This document shows positions 49,808 through 57,924 of a stretch of 64,000 nucleotides of DNA, piece after piece (position 1 is the first letter of the stretch; each line of letters begins with the position of its first letter). Source of the DNA: Photobacterium sp. TY1-4 (GTDB lineage Bacteria > Pseudomonadota > Gammaproteobacteria > Enterobacterales > Vibrionaceae); the NCBI RefSeq assembly GCF_025398175.1, contig NZ_CP099734.1, positions 3,286,001 to 3,350,000 of the forward strand. The letters run 5' to 3'. The position numbers and the translations under genes were made by a program. The notes under the pieces were generated by a model, which was not told the origin of the DNA, made no database searches, and saw nothing but the letters and a program-made list of their open reading frames with translations.

Positions 49808-50773
49808 TTGAAGATCGGTCCTTATCAACTAAAAAACCAGCTGATTGTCGCACCCATGGCGGGTGTCACCGATCGGCCATTTCGTGAGCTGTGTCTGCGC
49901 TATGGCGCGGGAATGGCGGTGAGCGAAATGATGTCTTCAAATCCAGATTTGTGGAATACGTCTAAGTCCCAGAACCGCATGGTCCATGAAGGCGAGTCCG
50001 GGATCCGCTCGGTCCAGATCGCCGGCGCCGATCCGGCCCTGATGGCCGAAGCGGCACAATTCAGTGTTGAGAACGGTGCGCAAATCATCGACATCAACAT
50101 GGGTTGCCCGGCCAAGAAGGTCAACAAGCGGCTGGCGGGCTCGGCCCTGCTGCAATACCCGGCGCTGGTCGAAGAGATCCTGCGCAGTGTGGTGAACGCG
50201 GTTGATGTTCCGGTGACGCTGAAAACCCGGACCGGTTGGGATCCGGACAACCGAAACTGTGTCGAGATTGCCCAAATGGCTGAGCAATGCGGCATTCAGG
50301 CTCTGGCCCTGCACGGCCGGACCAAAGCCTGTATGTACAAAGGCGAGGCAGAATACGATTACATCAGAGCGGTGAAAGAAGCGATTTCGATCCCGGTGAT
50401 TGCGAACGGTGATATCGACTCACCGGAGAAGGCACGCTTCGTACTGGATTACACCGGTGCCGACGCTTTGATGATTGGCCGCCCGGCTCAAGGGCGTCCA
50501 TGGATTTTCCAGGAAATCCAGCATTACTTAACAACTGGCGAACATTTGCCGGCCCCATCAATTGATGAAGTCGGTAATACCATGCTGGGCCATGTTCAGG
50601 AACTTCACCGTTTCTACGGCGAGTATCTCGGGTTGCGCATCGCACGTAAACACGTGTCTTGGTACTTGAAAGAACATGCTCCGGCAGGAGATTTTCGCCA
50701 GACCTTCAACGCTATCGAAGATGCCCAACAGCAACTCGATGCGCTGCAAGGCTACTTCGAAAACGTTGCATAA
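49808..50773 (+). CDS. dusB: tRNA-dihydrouridine synthase B
   Basis: DusB is a flavin enzyme reducing specific uridines in the tRNA D-loop. The TTG at 49808 ([25 protein letters not shown]) is chosen because the family starts here and AGGAACAG precedes it, giving 321 residues; the open frame continues upstream through the promoter. TIM-barrel motifs include [14 protein letters not shown] with the catalytic Cys, [18 protein letters not shown] and [11 protein letters not shown]. It is 22 bases upstream of fis in the conserved operon. Confidence 0.95.
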   Translation: MKIGPYQLKNQLIVAPMAGVTDRPFRELCLRYGAGMAVSEMMSSNPDLWNTSKSQNRMVHEGESGIRSVQIAGADPALMAEAAQFSVENGAQIIDINMGCPAKKVNKRLAGSALLQYPALVEEILRSVVNAVDVPVTLKTRTGWDPDNRNCVEIAQMAEQCGIQALALHGRTKACMYKGEAEYDYIRAVKEAISIPVIANGDIDSPEKARFVLDYTGADALMIGRPAQGRPWIFQEIQHYLTTGEHLPAPSIDEVGNTMLGHVQELHRFYGEYLGLRIARKHVSWYLKEHAPAGDFRQTFNAIEDAQQQLDALQGYFENVA

Positions 50774-50795
50774 ATACGAGAAGAGCTGACAGAAT

Positions 50796-51092
50796 ATGTT
50801 CGAACAAAATCTGACTTCAGAAGCACTAACAGTGACGACTGTAACTTCACAAGACCAAATCACACAGAAGCCACTCCGTGACTCTGTCAAGGCGTCACTC
50901 AAGAACTACCTGGCTCAGTTAAACGGTCAGGAAGTCGATGATCTGTACGAGCTGGTTCTGGCTGAAGTTGAACAGCCACTACTGGACACCATCATGCAGT
51001 ACACCCGCGGTAACCAGACGCGCGCAGCAACCATGATGGGCATCAACCGCGGCACTCTTCGTAAGAAGCTGAAAAAATACGGCATGAACTAA
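50796..51092 (+). CDS. fis: Nucleoid-associated protein Fis
   Basis: Fis bends DNA and controls stable-RNA promoters, replication and recombination. The 98-residue protein is near-identical in layout to the E. coli one, with the C-terminal helix-turn-helix [24 protein letters not shown]. The last 15 bases of coding sequence before the stop end are duplicated at 60936-60950: the island starting here entered the fis 3' end without changing the protein. Confidence 0.98.
   Translation: MFEQNLTSEALTVTTVTSQDQITQKPLRDSVKASLKNYLAQLNGQEVDDLYELVLAEVEQPLLDTIMQYTRGNQTRAATMMGINRGTLRKKLKKYGMN
51076..51090 (+). repeat. attL: direct repeat at the fis 3' end
   Basis: AATACGGCATGAACT overlaps the last fis codons including the first bases of the TAA context; the same 15 bases recur at 60936. 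Confidence 0.88.
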
Positions 51093-51115
51093 AGCCTAAC
51101 ACATAAGCTATTGAT

Positions 51116-51154
51116 TAAAAAGCCGTGCTTCCCTTTGGGGGCACGGCTTTTTTG
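51116..51154 (+). terminator. Terminator now serving fis, carried by the island
   Basis: AAAAAGCCGTGC/GCACGGCTTTTTT with an 11-base loop. It lies inside the island boundary, so it replaces the native fis terminator now displaced to 60989. Confidence 0.9.
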
Positions 51155-51208
51155 ATATATGTACTCTCACATGTACCCCTTGCAACAGAATAAGAACACT
51201 AACGCTCT

Positions 51209-51841
51209 ATGCGCACGATAAAAATAAATTTCCAAGCACTAGATCAAACATCTCTTGCCTTACAAGGGCTAGAGTCAATACAGCAACGTAATTTTGGCTT
51301 AGGTGACTTATTAGCAAAACTACACCCAATAGCTGAACTACACCCAATCGCTGAACTACACCCAATCGCTGAACTTGTTAGAAGCATCACCAATAGTGTG
51401 GTTAAAAAAGAGCATAGTGCGTACATCAATAAGATCACTGAGTTCACCCTGAGACATAAAGATATTCAAGATCTTATCCAGGAAAACGCTCCAATTAATA
51501 GTCTTACAACACGTGGAGTGAGAAGCCTCGTTTATAGTATTTATGGGGGAGCCGTAAGCCACGCAGAAAAACGGCCACTCATAGACAACGTTATCGACAT
51601 AGCAAAACTCTTCTACAAACAGCACCCATCAATCACTATCAAGCTCGGTTGCCTCATTGAGCACATTAGAGAGCTCTGCTCGCATAAAGTTGTATTACCA
51701 GCAACGAGCATCTTTCGGTCTAAGATGAAACATCTAATTCCCAATAGCGCTGTTGGGCTAGGGAGGAGTTGTCGAGATGCAAGCAGAATCGTGAACAGCT
51801 ACTTTAACCAAAACCCTCAGGTTCTAGCTACCTTAGTTTAG
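51209..51841 (+). CDS. Hypothetical protein with LHPIAE tandem repeat
   Basis: This is a 210-residue predicted protein of unknown function. Residues about 38-56 contain three tandem LHPIAE hexapeptides, encoded by an 18-base direct repeat at 51330-51375. The rest is predicted mainly helical and rich in Ile, Ser and basic residues. No family was recognised. It is the first gene inside attL and reads away from fis; the weak ribosome site makes the start uncertain. Confidence 0.6.
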   Translation: MRTIKINFQALDQTSLALQGLESIQQRNFGLGDLLAKLHPIAELHPIAELHPIAELVRSITNSVVKKEHSAYINKITEFTLRHKDIQDLIQENAPINSLTTRGVRSLVYSIYGGAVSHAEKRPLIDNVIDIAKLFYKQHPSITIKLGCLIEHIRELCSHKVVLPATSIFRSKMKHLIPNSAVGLGRSCRDASRIVNSYFNQNPQVLATLV

Positions 51842-51928
51842 TGTAAATTGCCTACTGACTGTTAAGCATGCCTGCTCCACTTTAATCAAAATGAATACAA
51901 ACAAATTCATTGGTTAACGAGTCAAAAC

Positions 51929-52150
51929 ATGAGCATGAAAACAGACAAAGGCAAAATTGCATCACAATCAGAGTTAAATTTTACCGATCGTCTTGTTCGA
52001 GAAGACGAGCGGCGATTACTTACATCCATTAGCCGCTCACACTGCTATCAGCTAGAAAAGCAAGGACGATTCCCTGCCCGTATTCGACTGGGAGCCAGAA
52101 GCTGTGCTTGGAAACTGAGTGAGTTGTTAGCTTGGATTGAGGGCAAGTAA
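51929..52150 (+). CDS. AlpA-family transcriptional regulator
   Basis: This is a 73-residue MerR-like winged helix protein of the AlpA/phage excisionase-regulator type. LTSISRSHCYQLEKQGRFPARIRLGARSCAWKLSELLAWIEGK is the diagnostic stretch. Such proteins activate integrase or excision genes in P4-like islands. The ATG at 51929 gives MSMKTDKG. It is followed within 6 bases by the next gene, so the two are probably co-transcribed. Confidence 0.87.
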   Translation: MSMKTDKGKIASQSELNFTDRLVREDERRLLTSISRSHCYQLEKQGRFPARIRLGARSCAWKLSELLAWIEGK

Positions 52151-52155
52151 CTTTG

Positions 52156-52560
52156 GTGAGAAAAGCGAATAGCAAGGGGATGCTACCCAATGGTCGAGCA
52201 AAAGCAAAAGATGGATTTGTAAAAGCACTCCATAAAATCTTTGACCATGAGGACTATCAATCCTTGAGCCATAGCGCACAGAGCCTACTGTGGCTTCTAG
52301 CTCGCCAGTACAACGGATTCAACAACGGTTCACTAACTCTGGCCCTTTCCGTCGTCGGAAAATGGGGATGGAAAAAAAAGCTCCTTCAAAAATGCCGAGA
52401 TGAGCTAATTGCCAAAGACTGGATCAGGATATCTCGAACTCCTGCGTTTCCCAAACAGCGAACGCTATACGCACTGTCATGGCAACCTATCGATGAAGTT
52501 AATGGCATCACTTATGACGATGGAGTATTGGGTCAAAAACTAAGGTCATTACGATTCTAG
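52156..52560 (+). CDS. Hypothetical island protein, helix-turn-helix-like
   Basis: This is a 134-residue protein of unknown function. The central part (LSHSAQSLLWLLARQYNGFNNGSLTLALSVVGKWGWKKKLLQKCRDELIAKDWI) has the look of a winged-helix domain and resembles small proteins found after AlpA genes in Vibrionaceae islands. GTG 52156 is preferred over the adjacent TTG 52153 by spacing from GAGGG. Function unknown. Confidence 0.7.
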   Translation: MRKANSKGMLPNGRAKAKDGFVKALHKIFDHEDYQSLSHSAQSLLWLLARQYNGFNNGSLTLALSVVGKWGWKKKLLQKCRDELIAKDWIRISRTPAFPKQRTLYALSWQPIDEVNGITYDDGVLGQKLRSLRF

Positions 52561-52741
52561 GGGGCCAATGGAGCCCATAAAGTCTATTTAAGGGTTCCCT
52601 TGGGTACCAAAAGTACGATAAGCGAGCAGTAACATTCCTTTTATGGCTCCTAATGGAGCCCATAACTGCCCAATCACCGCTGATTTATGGGGTGTAAAAG
52701 AGCCCCATCTATAGATATTTACCATGTGCAGGAGAGCAGCC
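52561..52741. repeat. Iterated palindromic TTATGG/CCCATAA motifs
   Basis: AATGGAGCCCATAA occurs at 52567-52580 and 52652-52665. The latter forms an inverted repeat with TTATGGCTCC at 52641. A further hairpin ATGGGG/CCCCAT lies at 52687-52708. The spacing and palindromy suggest a protein-binding control region or replication iterons. Confidence 0.5.
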
Positions 52742-53002
52742 ATGTCAATGCTAACTGACAAGAAAAGAACAAACCGCCAAAACTCAGACAAAGTACTGCA
52801 AAAACACAAACAGACTGAAGACAAAGCAGAAGCCAACAATGCCAGCTCCTTACATCAGGTTATTCGAATGATGCGAGCACAAATCAGCAGACTGACCAAA
52901 GAAAATGCCCACCTCACTATGGAAAAAGGGAAACTAATGAAAGAAAACGAGATGCTCGTCAGCGAGTTAATGTCACGGCTAAAGCCAGGAAAGTCCAAAT
53001 AA
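52742..53002 (+). CDS. Small coiled-coil protein
   Basis: This is an 86-residue protein from ATG 52742 after AGGAG. The second half (VIRMMRAQISRLTKENAHLTMEKGKLMKENEMLVSELMSRLK) shows heptad spacing of Leu, Met and Ile, a probable coiled coil; the first half is Lys/Gln/Asn rich. No family recognised. It resembles the KfrA-like or repressor-type small helical proteins of mobile elements in composition only. Confidence 0.6.
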   Translation: MSMLTDKKRTNRQNSDKVLQKHKQTEDKAEANNASSLHQVIRMMRAQISRLTKENAHLTMEKGKLMKENEMLVSELMSRLKPGKSK

Positions 53003-53073
53003 CAGCAATATCAGCTGCGCAGTTTCATTTATGGCGAAAACGGACCCCATGAACCGAACTCAACATAGCAAGT

Positions 53074-53087
53074 AAACTGCGCAGTTT
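53074..53087. repeat. Palindrome AAACTGCGCAGTTT, half repeated at 53015
   Basis: A perfect 14-base palindrome lies 19 bases before the HGG-protein start; CTGCGCAGTTT also occurs at 53015-53025. It is a possible operator pair. Confidence 0.45.
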
Positions 53088-53105
53088 GCAGGAGACTGAA
53101 CAGTA

Positions 53106-53672
53106 ATGACACGATTCAAGTTAACTAGCCTCCCCCTATGCGGCGCAAAAACACGAAGCGGTACGCCGTGCAAACGAAGAGGCAACAAACGCAATGGCCG
53201 CTGCAAACTACACGGCGGGCGTTCAAGCGGAGCACAAACAGAACAAGGAAAAATGACATCGAGAGTCAATGCCCTCAAGATTTTTCCGGGCTGGCACTTT
53301 GGAGAACCCGTAGCGCAGGAATATCTGATACGTGCAACAAACTGCTACCACAAGCTTTCCGAAGCAATGAACACCAAACCAATTGATTGGCAGCATGTAT
53401 TCAGCATTATTGAACAAGACCGCATTCCGTTAGAGATGCTCAAATACCATATAGGGGAGTGTACCAGTGCAGCCGATTTCATCATGATCCAAACCGCTCT
53501 AGATCGTTACTATCAAGAATATAACCACCAGCATCTTAGCTTTACGGTTTACGCTCCTATGGTGATGCCTCAGGCTTATTTCAGAGACTTAAGCTCCCCA
53601 CAAAGGGAGTATCTGCTGCAATGGCTGCACAAGCATTCCATCTTCAACAAAATAGCCCTTGCAACTAAATAA
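53106..53672 (+). CDS. HGG-motif island protein
   Basis: This is a 188-residue protein with the N-terminal motif CGAKTRSGTPCKRRGNKRNGRCKLHGGRSSGAQT, a Cys/His arrangement (C-x8-C-x9-C-x2-H) that probably binds zinc and is common in phage and conjugative-element proteins of unknown function. The C-terminal part contains YAPMVMPQAYFRDLSSPQREYLLQWL. A decayed relative of this C-terminus follows at 53782-53913. Confidence 0.72.
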   Translation: MTRFKLTSLPLCGAKTRSGTPCKRRGNKRNGRCKLHGGRSSGAQTEQGKMTSRVNALKIFPGWHFGEPVAQEYLIRATNCYHKLSEAMNTKPIDWQHVFSIIEQDRIPLEMLKYHIGECTSAADFIMIQTALDRYYQEYNHQHLSFTVYAPMVMPQAYFRDLSSPQREYLLQWLHKHSIFNKIALATK

Positions 53673-53686
53673 TAAAAAATTCGAAT

Positions 53687-53721
53687 CCACCAGCGATTTA
53701 CTCAATTAGAAACGCTGGTGG
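53687..53721 (+). terminator. Hairpin after the HGG-motif gene
   Basis: A 9-bp perfect stem with a 17-base loop is followed by GTGTTTCG. The T-tract is weak. Confidence 0.5.
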
Positions 53722-53781
53722 GTGTTTCGTTGTACCCATCAACTACAATTAGCTCGATAAAACAAGTGTCATATCTAACAG

Positions 53782-53913
53782 ACTGAAGGTGACCACATCA
53801 AAGAAACCCATGCACTTCATCTGGCGTTTCATGTATATGCTCCGATGATTGCCTTCCATAAGTTTTTCAGGCAGCTGTCAGCCGCTGATAGAGGTTATCT
53901 GGATAATTGGTAA
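53782..53913 (+). pseudogene. Remnant of a second HGG-type gene (C-terminal part only)
   Basis: The frame ending TAA at 53911 reads ALHLAFHVYAPMIAFHKFF, then RQLSAADRGYLDNW. This aligns with HLSFTVYAPMVMPQAYF and RDLSSPQREYLLQW of the intact upstream gene. No start or zinc motif precedes it, so it is a truncated paralogue. Confidence 0.6.
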
Positions 53914-54763
53914 AAGAATATCACGCAAGACACCAAGACTATTTCAGTTGGTCGTCACGACAGATTTCATACAATCTGTTGTTTCATCAGCAGACCGTAC
54001 GTTGAAAAACCAGTATCATATTCGGCATCATCAAGTTGAAAGAAACCACCATACGCAGCGGTGAGCAAATGAACATAACCATCGAGGATATCCTAGACCT
54101 TAAAACCCTAGTTGAGTCTGACCAAGTCGAGTTCAAACTGGCTGGTGGTAAAGACGGTAAAGGTGCATTACCCAAAGACTTCTGGTCATCCTACTCGGCC
54201 ATGGCCAATGGGCGTGGTGGCTGGGTTATACTCGGTGTACAAGAAAAACATAGTGAATTCGCTCCGGTTGGCGTCGTCGAACCCGAAAAAGTGAAAACAG
54301 ACCTTTTCAATCAACTCAATGATCGCGACAAAGTCAGTAGCAATGTAATATCCGATCAGGATGTACAACATGTAATACTACAGGGTAAGCCTGTACTAGC
54401 TATTCACGTTCCACCAGCATCTCGCAAGCAAAAGCCCGTTCATCTGAAGAAAACGCCTTTCGGAAATACTTACTTGCGTATGCACGAAGGCGATCGTCGC
54501 TGTGACGATGAAACAGTCAAGCGCATGCTGGCTGAACAGCTCCATGACAGTCGCGATAATGAAATCCTTTCGGATCATTACAGTTTTGCTGACGATATCA
54601 ACATGGATAGCTTGAAAACCTACCGCAACCTACTCGCGGCACATAGCCCTCAGCATCCATACCTGGAATATGAACTCTTCGAATTATTCAAAAAGATAGG
54701 TGGATGGCGAAAAGACCGTGAAACAGGCAAGCAAGGGATCACCATAGCAGGCATACTAATGTT

Positions 54764-55818
54764 GGCTTTGTTGACTAAATCGGCGTGAACTTTTCTTGCA
54801 GTCAGTGATCTGATCTTGTGACGTTTACTGACAGGCCACCCTCATGGGAAAAAGCACTTACCGAACAGATAACTGGAAAGAGTACAACCAATCACTGATT
54901 AACCGCGGCTCGCTGACATTCTGGATCGACGAAGAAGCGATAAGCGGCTGGTTATGCTCTGAACATCACGGTAACCGTGGACGCGGCTATCAATATTCAG
55001 ACACTGCGATCATGACTGCTCTCATGGTGAAGCGACTATTCAACCTGTCACTTCGTGCTGTTCAAGGTTTCATGAACTCGGTGTTTTCTCTGATGAAAGT
55101 ACCACTAACATGCCCGAACTACAGCAGCATCAGCAAGCGAGCGAAAACGGTCGATATCCCTATCAAAATGCCTGCTCGGGGTGAAATTCGTCATCTAGCT
55201 ATTGACGCAACTGGCCTGAAAGTATTCGGCGAAGGTGAGTGGAAAATGAAAAAGCATGGCAAAGAACAACGTCGTGTCTGGCGAAAGCTCCATCTTGCTG
55301 TTGATGCTGATACCCACCAAATTATCTGCGCAGAACTCTCGTTATCAACCGTCACCGATGGTGAGGTCATGCCAACATTACTTAACCAAACTTATCGTAA
55401 GATCAAATCGATATCAGGTGACGGCGCTTATGATACCAGGCTGTGCTATCAAGCGATTCAACGGAAGAAAGCACAGCCCCTTATCCCTCCCAGAACTGGA
55501 GCAGCATACTGGGAGCACGGTCACCCCAGAAATGTTGCGGTTGCAAACCAGCGTATTCACGGTAGCAATGAACACTGGAAAAAGACCAGTGGTTACCACA
55601 GTCGCTCAATCTCGGAAACGGCGATGTCGAGATATAAGCGACTGCTTGGTTCAGCTTTAAGCCTGCGTGATTACAACGCTCAGGTCGGAGAAGCGCTTGC
55701 TGCCGTCCGTGCGTTGAACAAGTTAACAGGGCTCGGCATGCCCGTAACTCGTAAAGTTAGCTAAAACATGGCTTAAATTGGGTCGATCTGTTGTTTTCCT
55801 GATTTGATCAACAAAGCC
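54764..55818 (+). mobile_element. IS5-family insertion sequence, IS903 subgroup
   Basis: The 1055-bp element has 18-base terminal inverted repeats: GGCTTTGTTGACTAAATC on the left and the complement of GGCTTTGTTGATCAAATC on the right. A perfect 9-base target duplication, ACTAATGTT, lies at 54755-54763 and 55819-55827. It contains one transposase gene. Length, repeat sequence and 9-base duplication fit IS903. The flawless duplication and intact gene suggest recent insertion. Confidence 0.95.
54844..55764 (+). CDS. IS903-type transposase
   Basis: This is a 306-residue DDE transposase of the IS5 family, the same length class as IS903 transposase. Recognised parts are the N-terminal KSTYRTDNWKEYNQSLINRGSLTFWIDEEAI, the first catalytic Asp in HLAIDATGLKVFGEGEW, the second in SISGDGAYDTRLCY, and the Glu-bearing SISETAMSRYKRLLGSALSLR. 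The frame is intact. Confidence 0.93.
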   Translation: MGKSTYRTDNWKEYNQSLINRGSLTFWIDEEAISGWLCSEHHGNRGRGYQYSDTAIMTALMVKRLFNLSLRAVQGFMNSVFSLMKVPLTCPNYSSISKRAKTVDIPIKMPARGEIRHLAIDATGLKVFGEGEWKMKKHGKEQRRVWRKLHLAVDADTHQIICAELSLSTVTDGEVMPTLLNQTYRKIKSISGDGAYDTRLCYQAIQRKKAQPLIPPRTGAAYWEHGHPRNVAVANQRIHGSNEHWKKTSGYHSRSISETAMSRYKRLLGSALSLRDYNAQVGEALAAVRALNKLTGLGMPVTRKVS

Positions 55819-57133
55819 ACTAATGTTCGGTAATTGGGAAGCTATTACAGCAGCAGCGCCTAATTACTTTGTTGATTATCAAGAGCGCCCCGAAGCCAAA
55901 ACTGAACTACGATGGATTGATCGTGTCTGCCCTGATGGCACTTGGTCTGGCAACCTCTTTGATTTTTATCGCCGAGTATACCAAAAGCTTACAGCCGACC
56001 TCAAAGTACCATTCAAGCTAGAACAAGGGCAACGCAAAGCTGATACTCCTGTTCACATCGCACTTCGTGAAGCATTAGTAAATTGCATCGTCCATGCAGA
56101 CTTTTCTGATCGCGTTTCTATTTTAGTCGTAAAGCGGCCGGATATGTTCGGTTTTCGAAACCCCGGTCTAATGCGAATACCTCTGGAAGAGGTAATTGCA
56201 GGGGGAACCAGTGATTGTCGCAACCGTCTGCTACATCAGATGTTTCTTCTGATAGGCTTAGGTGAGCGGGCTGGTTCTGGAATGCCAAAAATCTTTAGTG
56301 GGTGGAAATCCGTAAACTGGCGCACTCCAAAGCTCTGGGAGAAAATGCCACCAGCTCAAACATTATTAGAGTTATCTACAGCTAGTTTAATCCCAGATGA
56401 CATTCGTGAACTCTTACACCAGCAGTTTGGTGATAGATTTAACAAACTAGATGACTTTGAACAACTTATTGTGACAACCGCTGCTGTGGAAGGGTGGATC
56501 AACCATGAACGAGCTTGTCAGCTGACTACCAAGCACTCTCGAGAAGTGACCCTAGCCTTACCTCGACTAGAGCACAAAGGCTTTCTGGTTTCTAATGGAG
56601 AGCAAAAACAGAAATCCTATACTCTTCCTGGCGTATCTCTTCCGACCCCAGATGAAGTTTTTGCATCTGCTTCAAACGTTAATATGTTAAACTCAACAGA
56701 AAGCTCCACACATAACGAGCAGAACTCCACATATAACGAGCAAAGCTCCGCACATAACAGCAACAACTTCACACATAAGAGCACACAACAAGAGAGTCAA
56801 CGTGACCGATATGGTCGTCTATTAAATGGTTATCTCGACAAACCTTATATTGACTCTGTAGACAAACTGGAACCAAGTTATCAGCAAGAGCTATTCCTCC
56901 GAGCAGAAAAGCCTAGAAACAAAGCCCGTCTTTCAAAAGATATTATGGAAAATGCCATTTTAGAAGTATGTCGAGAACATTACGTTTCCGTCTCTTCTCT
57001 TGGTGAAATTGTTAATCGCAACCCTAATGCACTCAGGCAACAGTACCTCAAAAAATTAGTTGATGAAGGACGTCTTTGTCTAGCATTTCCGCAATATAAG
57101 AACGATCCTAAACAAGGTTACACCACAGCATGA

Positions 57134-57628
57134 AGCCACAAAGGATTTGATAGTTCTTTGTCAATGTAAATCACAAATCCACATAGGGATAGCTCCCGCC
57201 CGGGAAGTGGGTACTCAACTGAAATTTAGCCAGATTTCAATTCTGCATCGGGTGCTCGCTTCCCAGAGGCAAGCAGCTTCCGAAAGTTGGTCTCGTAAGC
57301 GAAACTGCCTTGAGGTTGACCTGTTTACGGAACAGACGATGCTGCGCTTCAACAGCATAGGAAATGTATATGACCCGCCAAATCGGTTAATGACACTTCA
57401 TGCGCCTCGGCAACAAATTGTCCGTTTGTCTCTCAGCCGAAAGATGATAGCAACAGTGACCTATCTTGTATTAAACCACCACATATAGTGCCTCTTTCAC
57501 AAGCAACATACGACATACAGCAACGAAGATATAAAACCCTTTTAATTCAGCTAGTTAAAAAAAATCTATTCACATCCCATTTTTCGAGTTTCTTCTTCAC
57601 TAAGAAAATTTTTTAAGCTAAATTGATA
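57134..57628. other. Intergenic stretch without recognised gene
   Basis: A 113-codon open frame at 57147-57488 has no ribosome site and no recognisable domain and is probably non-coding. Bases 57500-57628 are strongly AT-rich and lead into the promoter of the antitoxin RNA. Confidence 0.45.
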
Positions 57629-57656
57629 TTGAATTGATGTACGAAAGCTGTACAAT
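57629..57656 (+). promoter_or_regulatory. Promoter of the putative antitoxin RNA
   Basis: TTGAAT (57629-57634), 16-base spacer, TACAAT (57651-57656), placing the transcript start near 57663. Confidence 0.55.
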
Positions 57657-57696
57657 TCGCAACCTATTATCTCACCCCCAGCAAGTAGGGCTCACT

Positions 57697-57855
57697 ATGC
57701 TATCTCTAATAAAACATGAGGAAAAAGAAACTAAAACTGTAAAGCAGAGTGATACCAACTGTAGTTCTAATGTCGTGTCTATTGGCTCTAGAGACCGAAA
57801 AAGTGAGAAATCTCAGAAAAATGTGTTAGCGGCTGCAAAAAAACTAAAATGGTAA
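57697..57855 (+). CDS. Small Lys/Ser-rich ORF in the deaminase leader
   Basis: This is a 52-codon frame, MLSLIKHEEKETKTVKQSD at the start and KNVLAAAKKLKW at the end, with AGGG seven bases before the ATG. The same frame opens further upstream at 57637. It lies inside the putative antitoxin RNA, where other systems also contain a short frame not required for activity. Coding status is unclear. Confidence 0.35.
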   Translation: MLSLIKHEEKETKTVKQSDTNCSSNVVSIGSRDRKSEKSQKNVLAAAKKLKW

Positions 57856-57884
57856 CTTGCCGAATAGCGTTACTCTTATAGTCT

Positions 57885-57905
57885 ACAGGGATTAATGAAC
57901 CCTGT
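57885..57905 (+). terminator. Attenuator-like hairpin between antitoxin RNA and deaminase
   Basis: ACAGGG/CCCTGT with a 9-base loop and TTTGATATG tail, 20 bases before the deaminase start. A weak terminator would favour RNA over deaminase mRNA. Confidence 0.5.
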
Positions 57906-57924
57906 TTGATATGAGAGATGTATA

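Larger units (their letters stand above)
53673..54068. other. Intergenic stretch with terminator-like hairpin and gene remnant
   Basis: CCACCAGCG/CGCTGGTGG at 53687-53721 forms a hairpin after the HGG gene. The remnant at 53782-53913 is described separately. The rest (53914-54068) shows no gene and probably carries the promoter of the AlbA_2 gene. Confidence 0.5.
54069..57133 (+). pseudogene. Schlafen AlbA_2/HATPase_c_4 protein gene, split by an IS903-type insertion
   Basis: Removing 54764-55818 and one copy of ACTAATGTT restores a 666-codon frame. The N-terminal half (from MNITIEDILDLK) has the AlbA_2 domain: SDQVEFKLAGG and YSAMANGRGGWVILGV. The second half has a RecG-like HATPase domain (ALREALVNCIVHADFS, GFRNPGLMRIPLEEV, GTSDCRNRLLHQMFLLIGLGERAGSG), a winged-helix region and a C-terminal helical domain after a low-complexity SSTHNEQNSTYNEQSSAHNSN spacer. 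Such proteins are ATP-binding regulators or defence-linked proteins on islands. The target duplication gives the second half its own ATG at 55823, so a truncated 436-residue product is possible. Confidence 0.85.
57663..57910 (+). ncRNA. Putative RNA antitoxin of the deaminase (AvcI/DifV-like)
   Basis: In Vibrio cholerae and other bacteria the DcdV/AvcD deaminase is silenced by a short RNA (AvcI, also called DifV) encoded just upstream. Here the leader has its own promoter and ends in an ACAGGG/CCCTGT hairpin at 57885-57905 just before the deaminase start, so a roughly 250-nt RNA with partial read-through fits. It is assigned by position; I have not compared it with known AvcI sequences. Confidence 0.5.
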
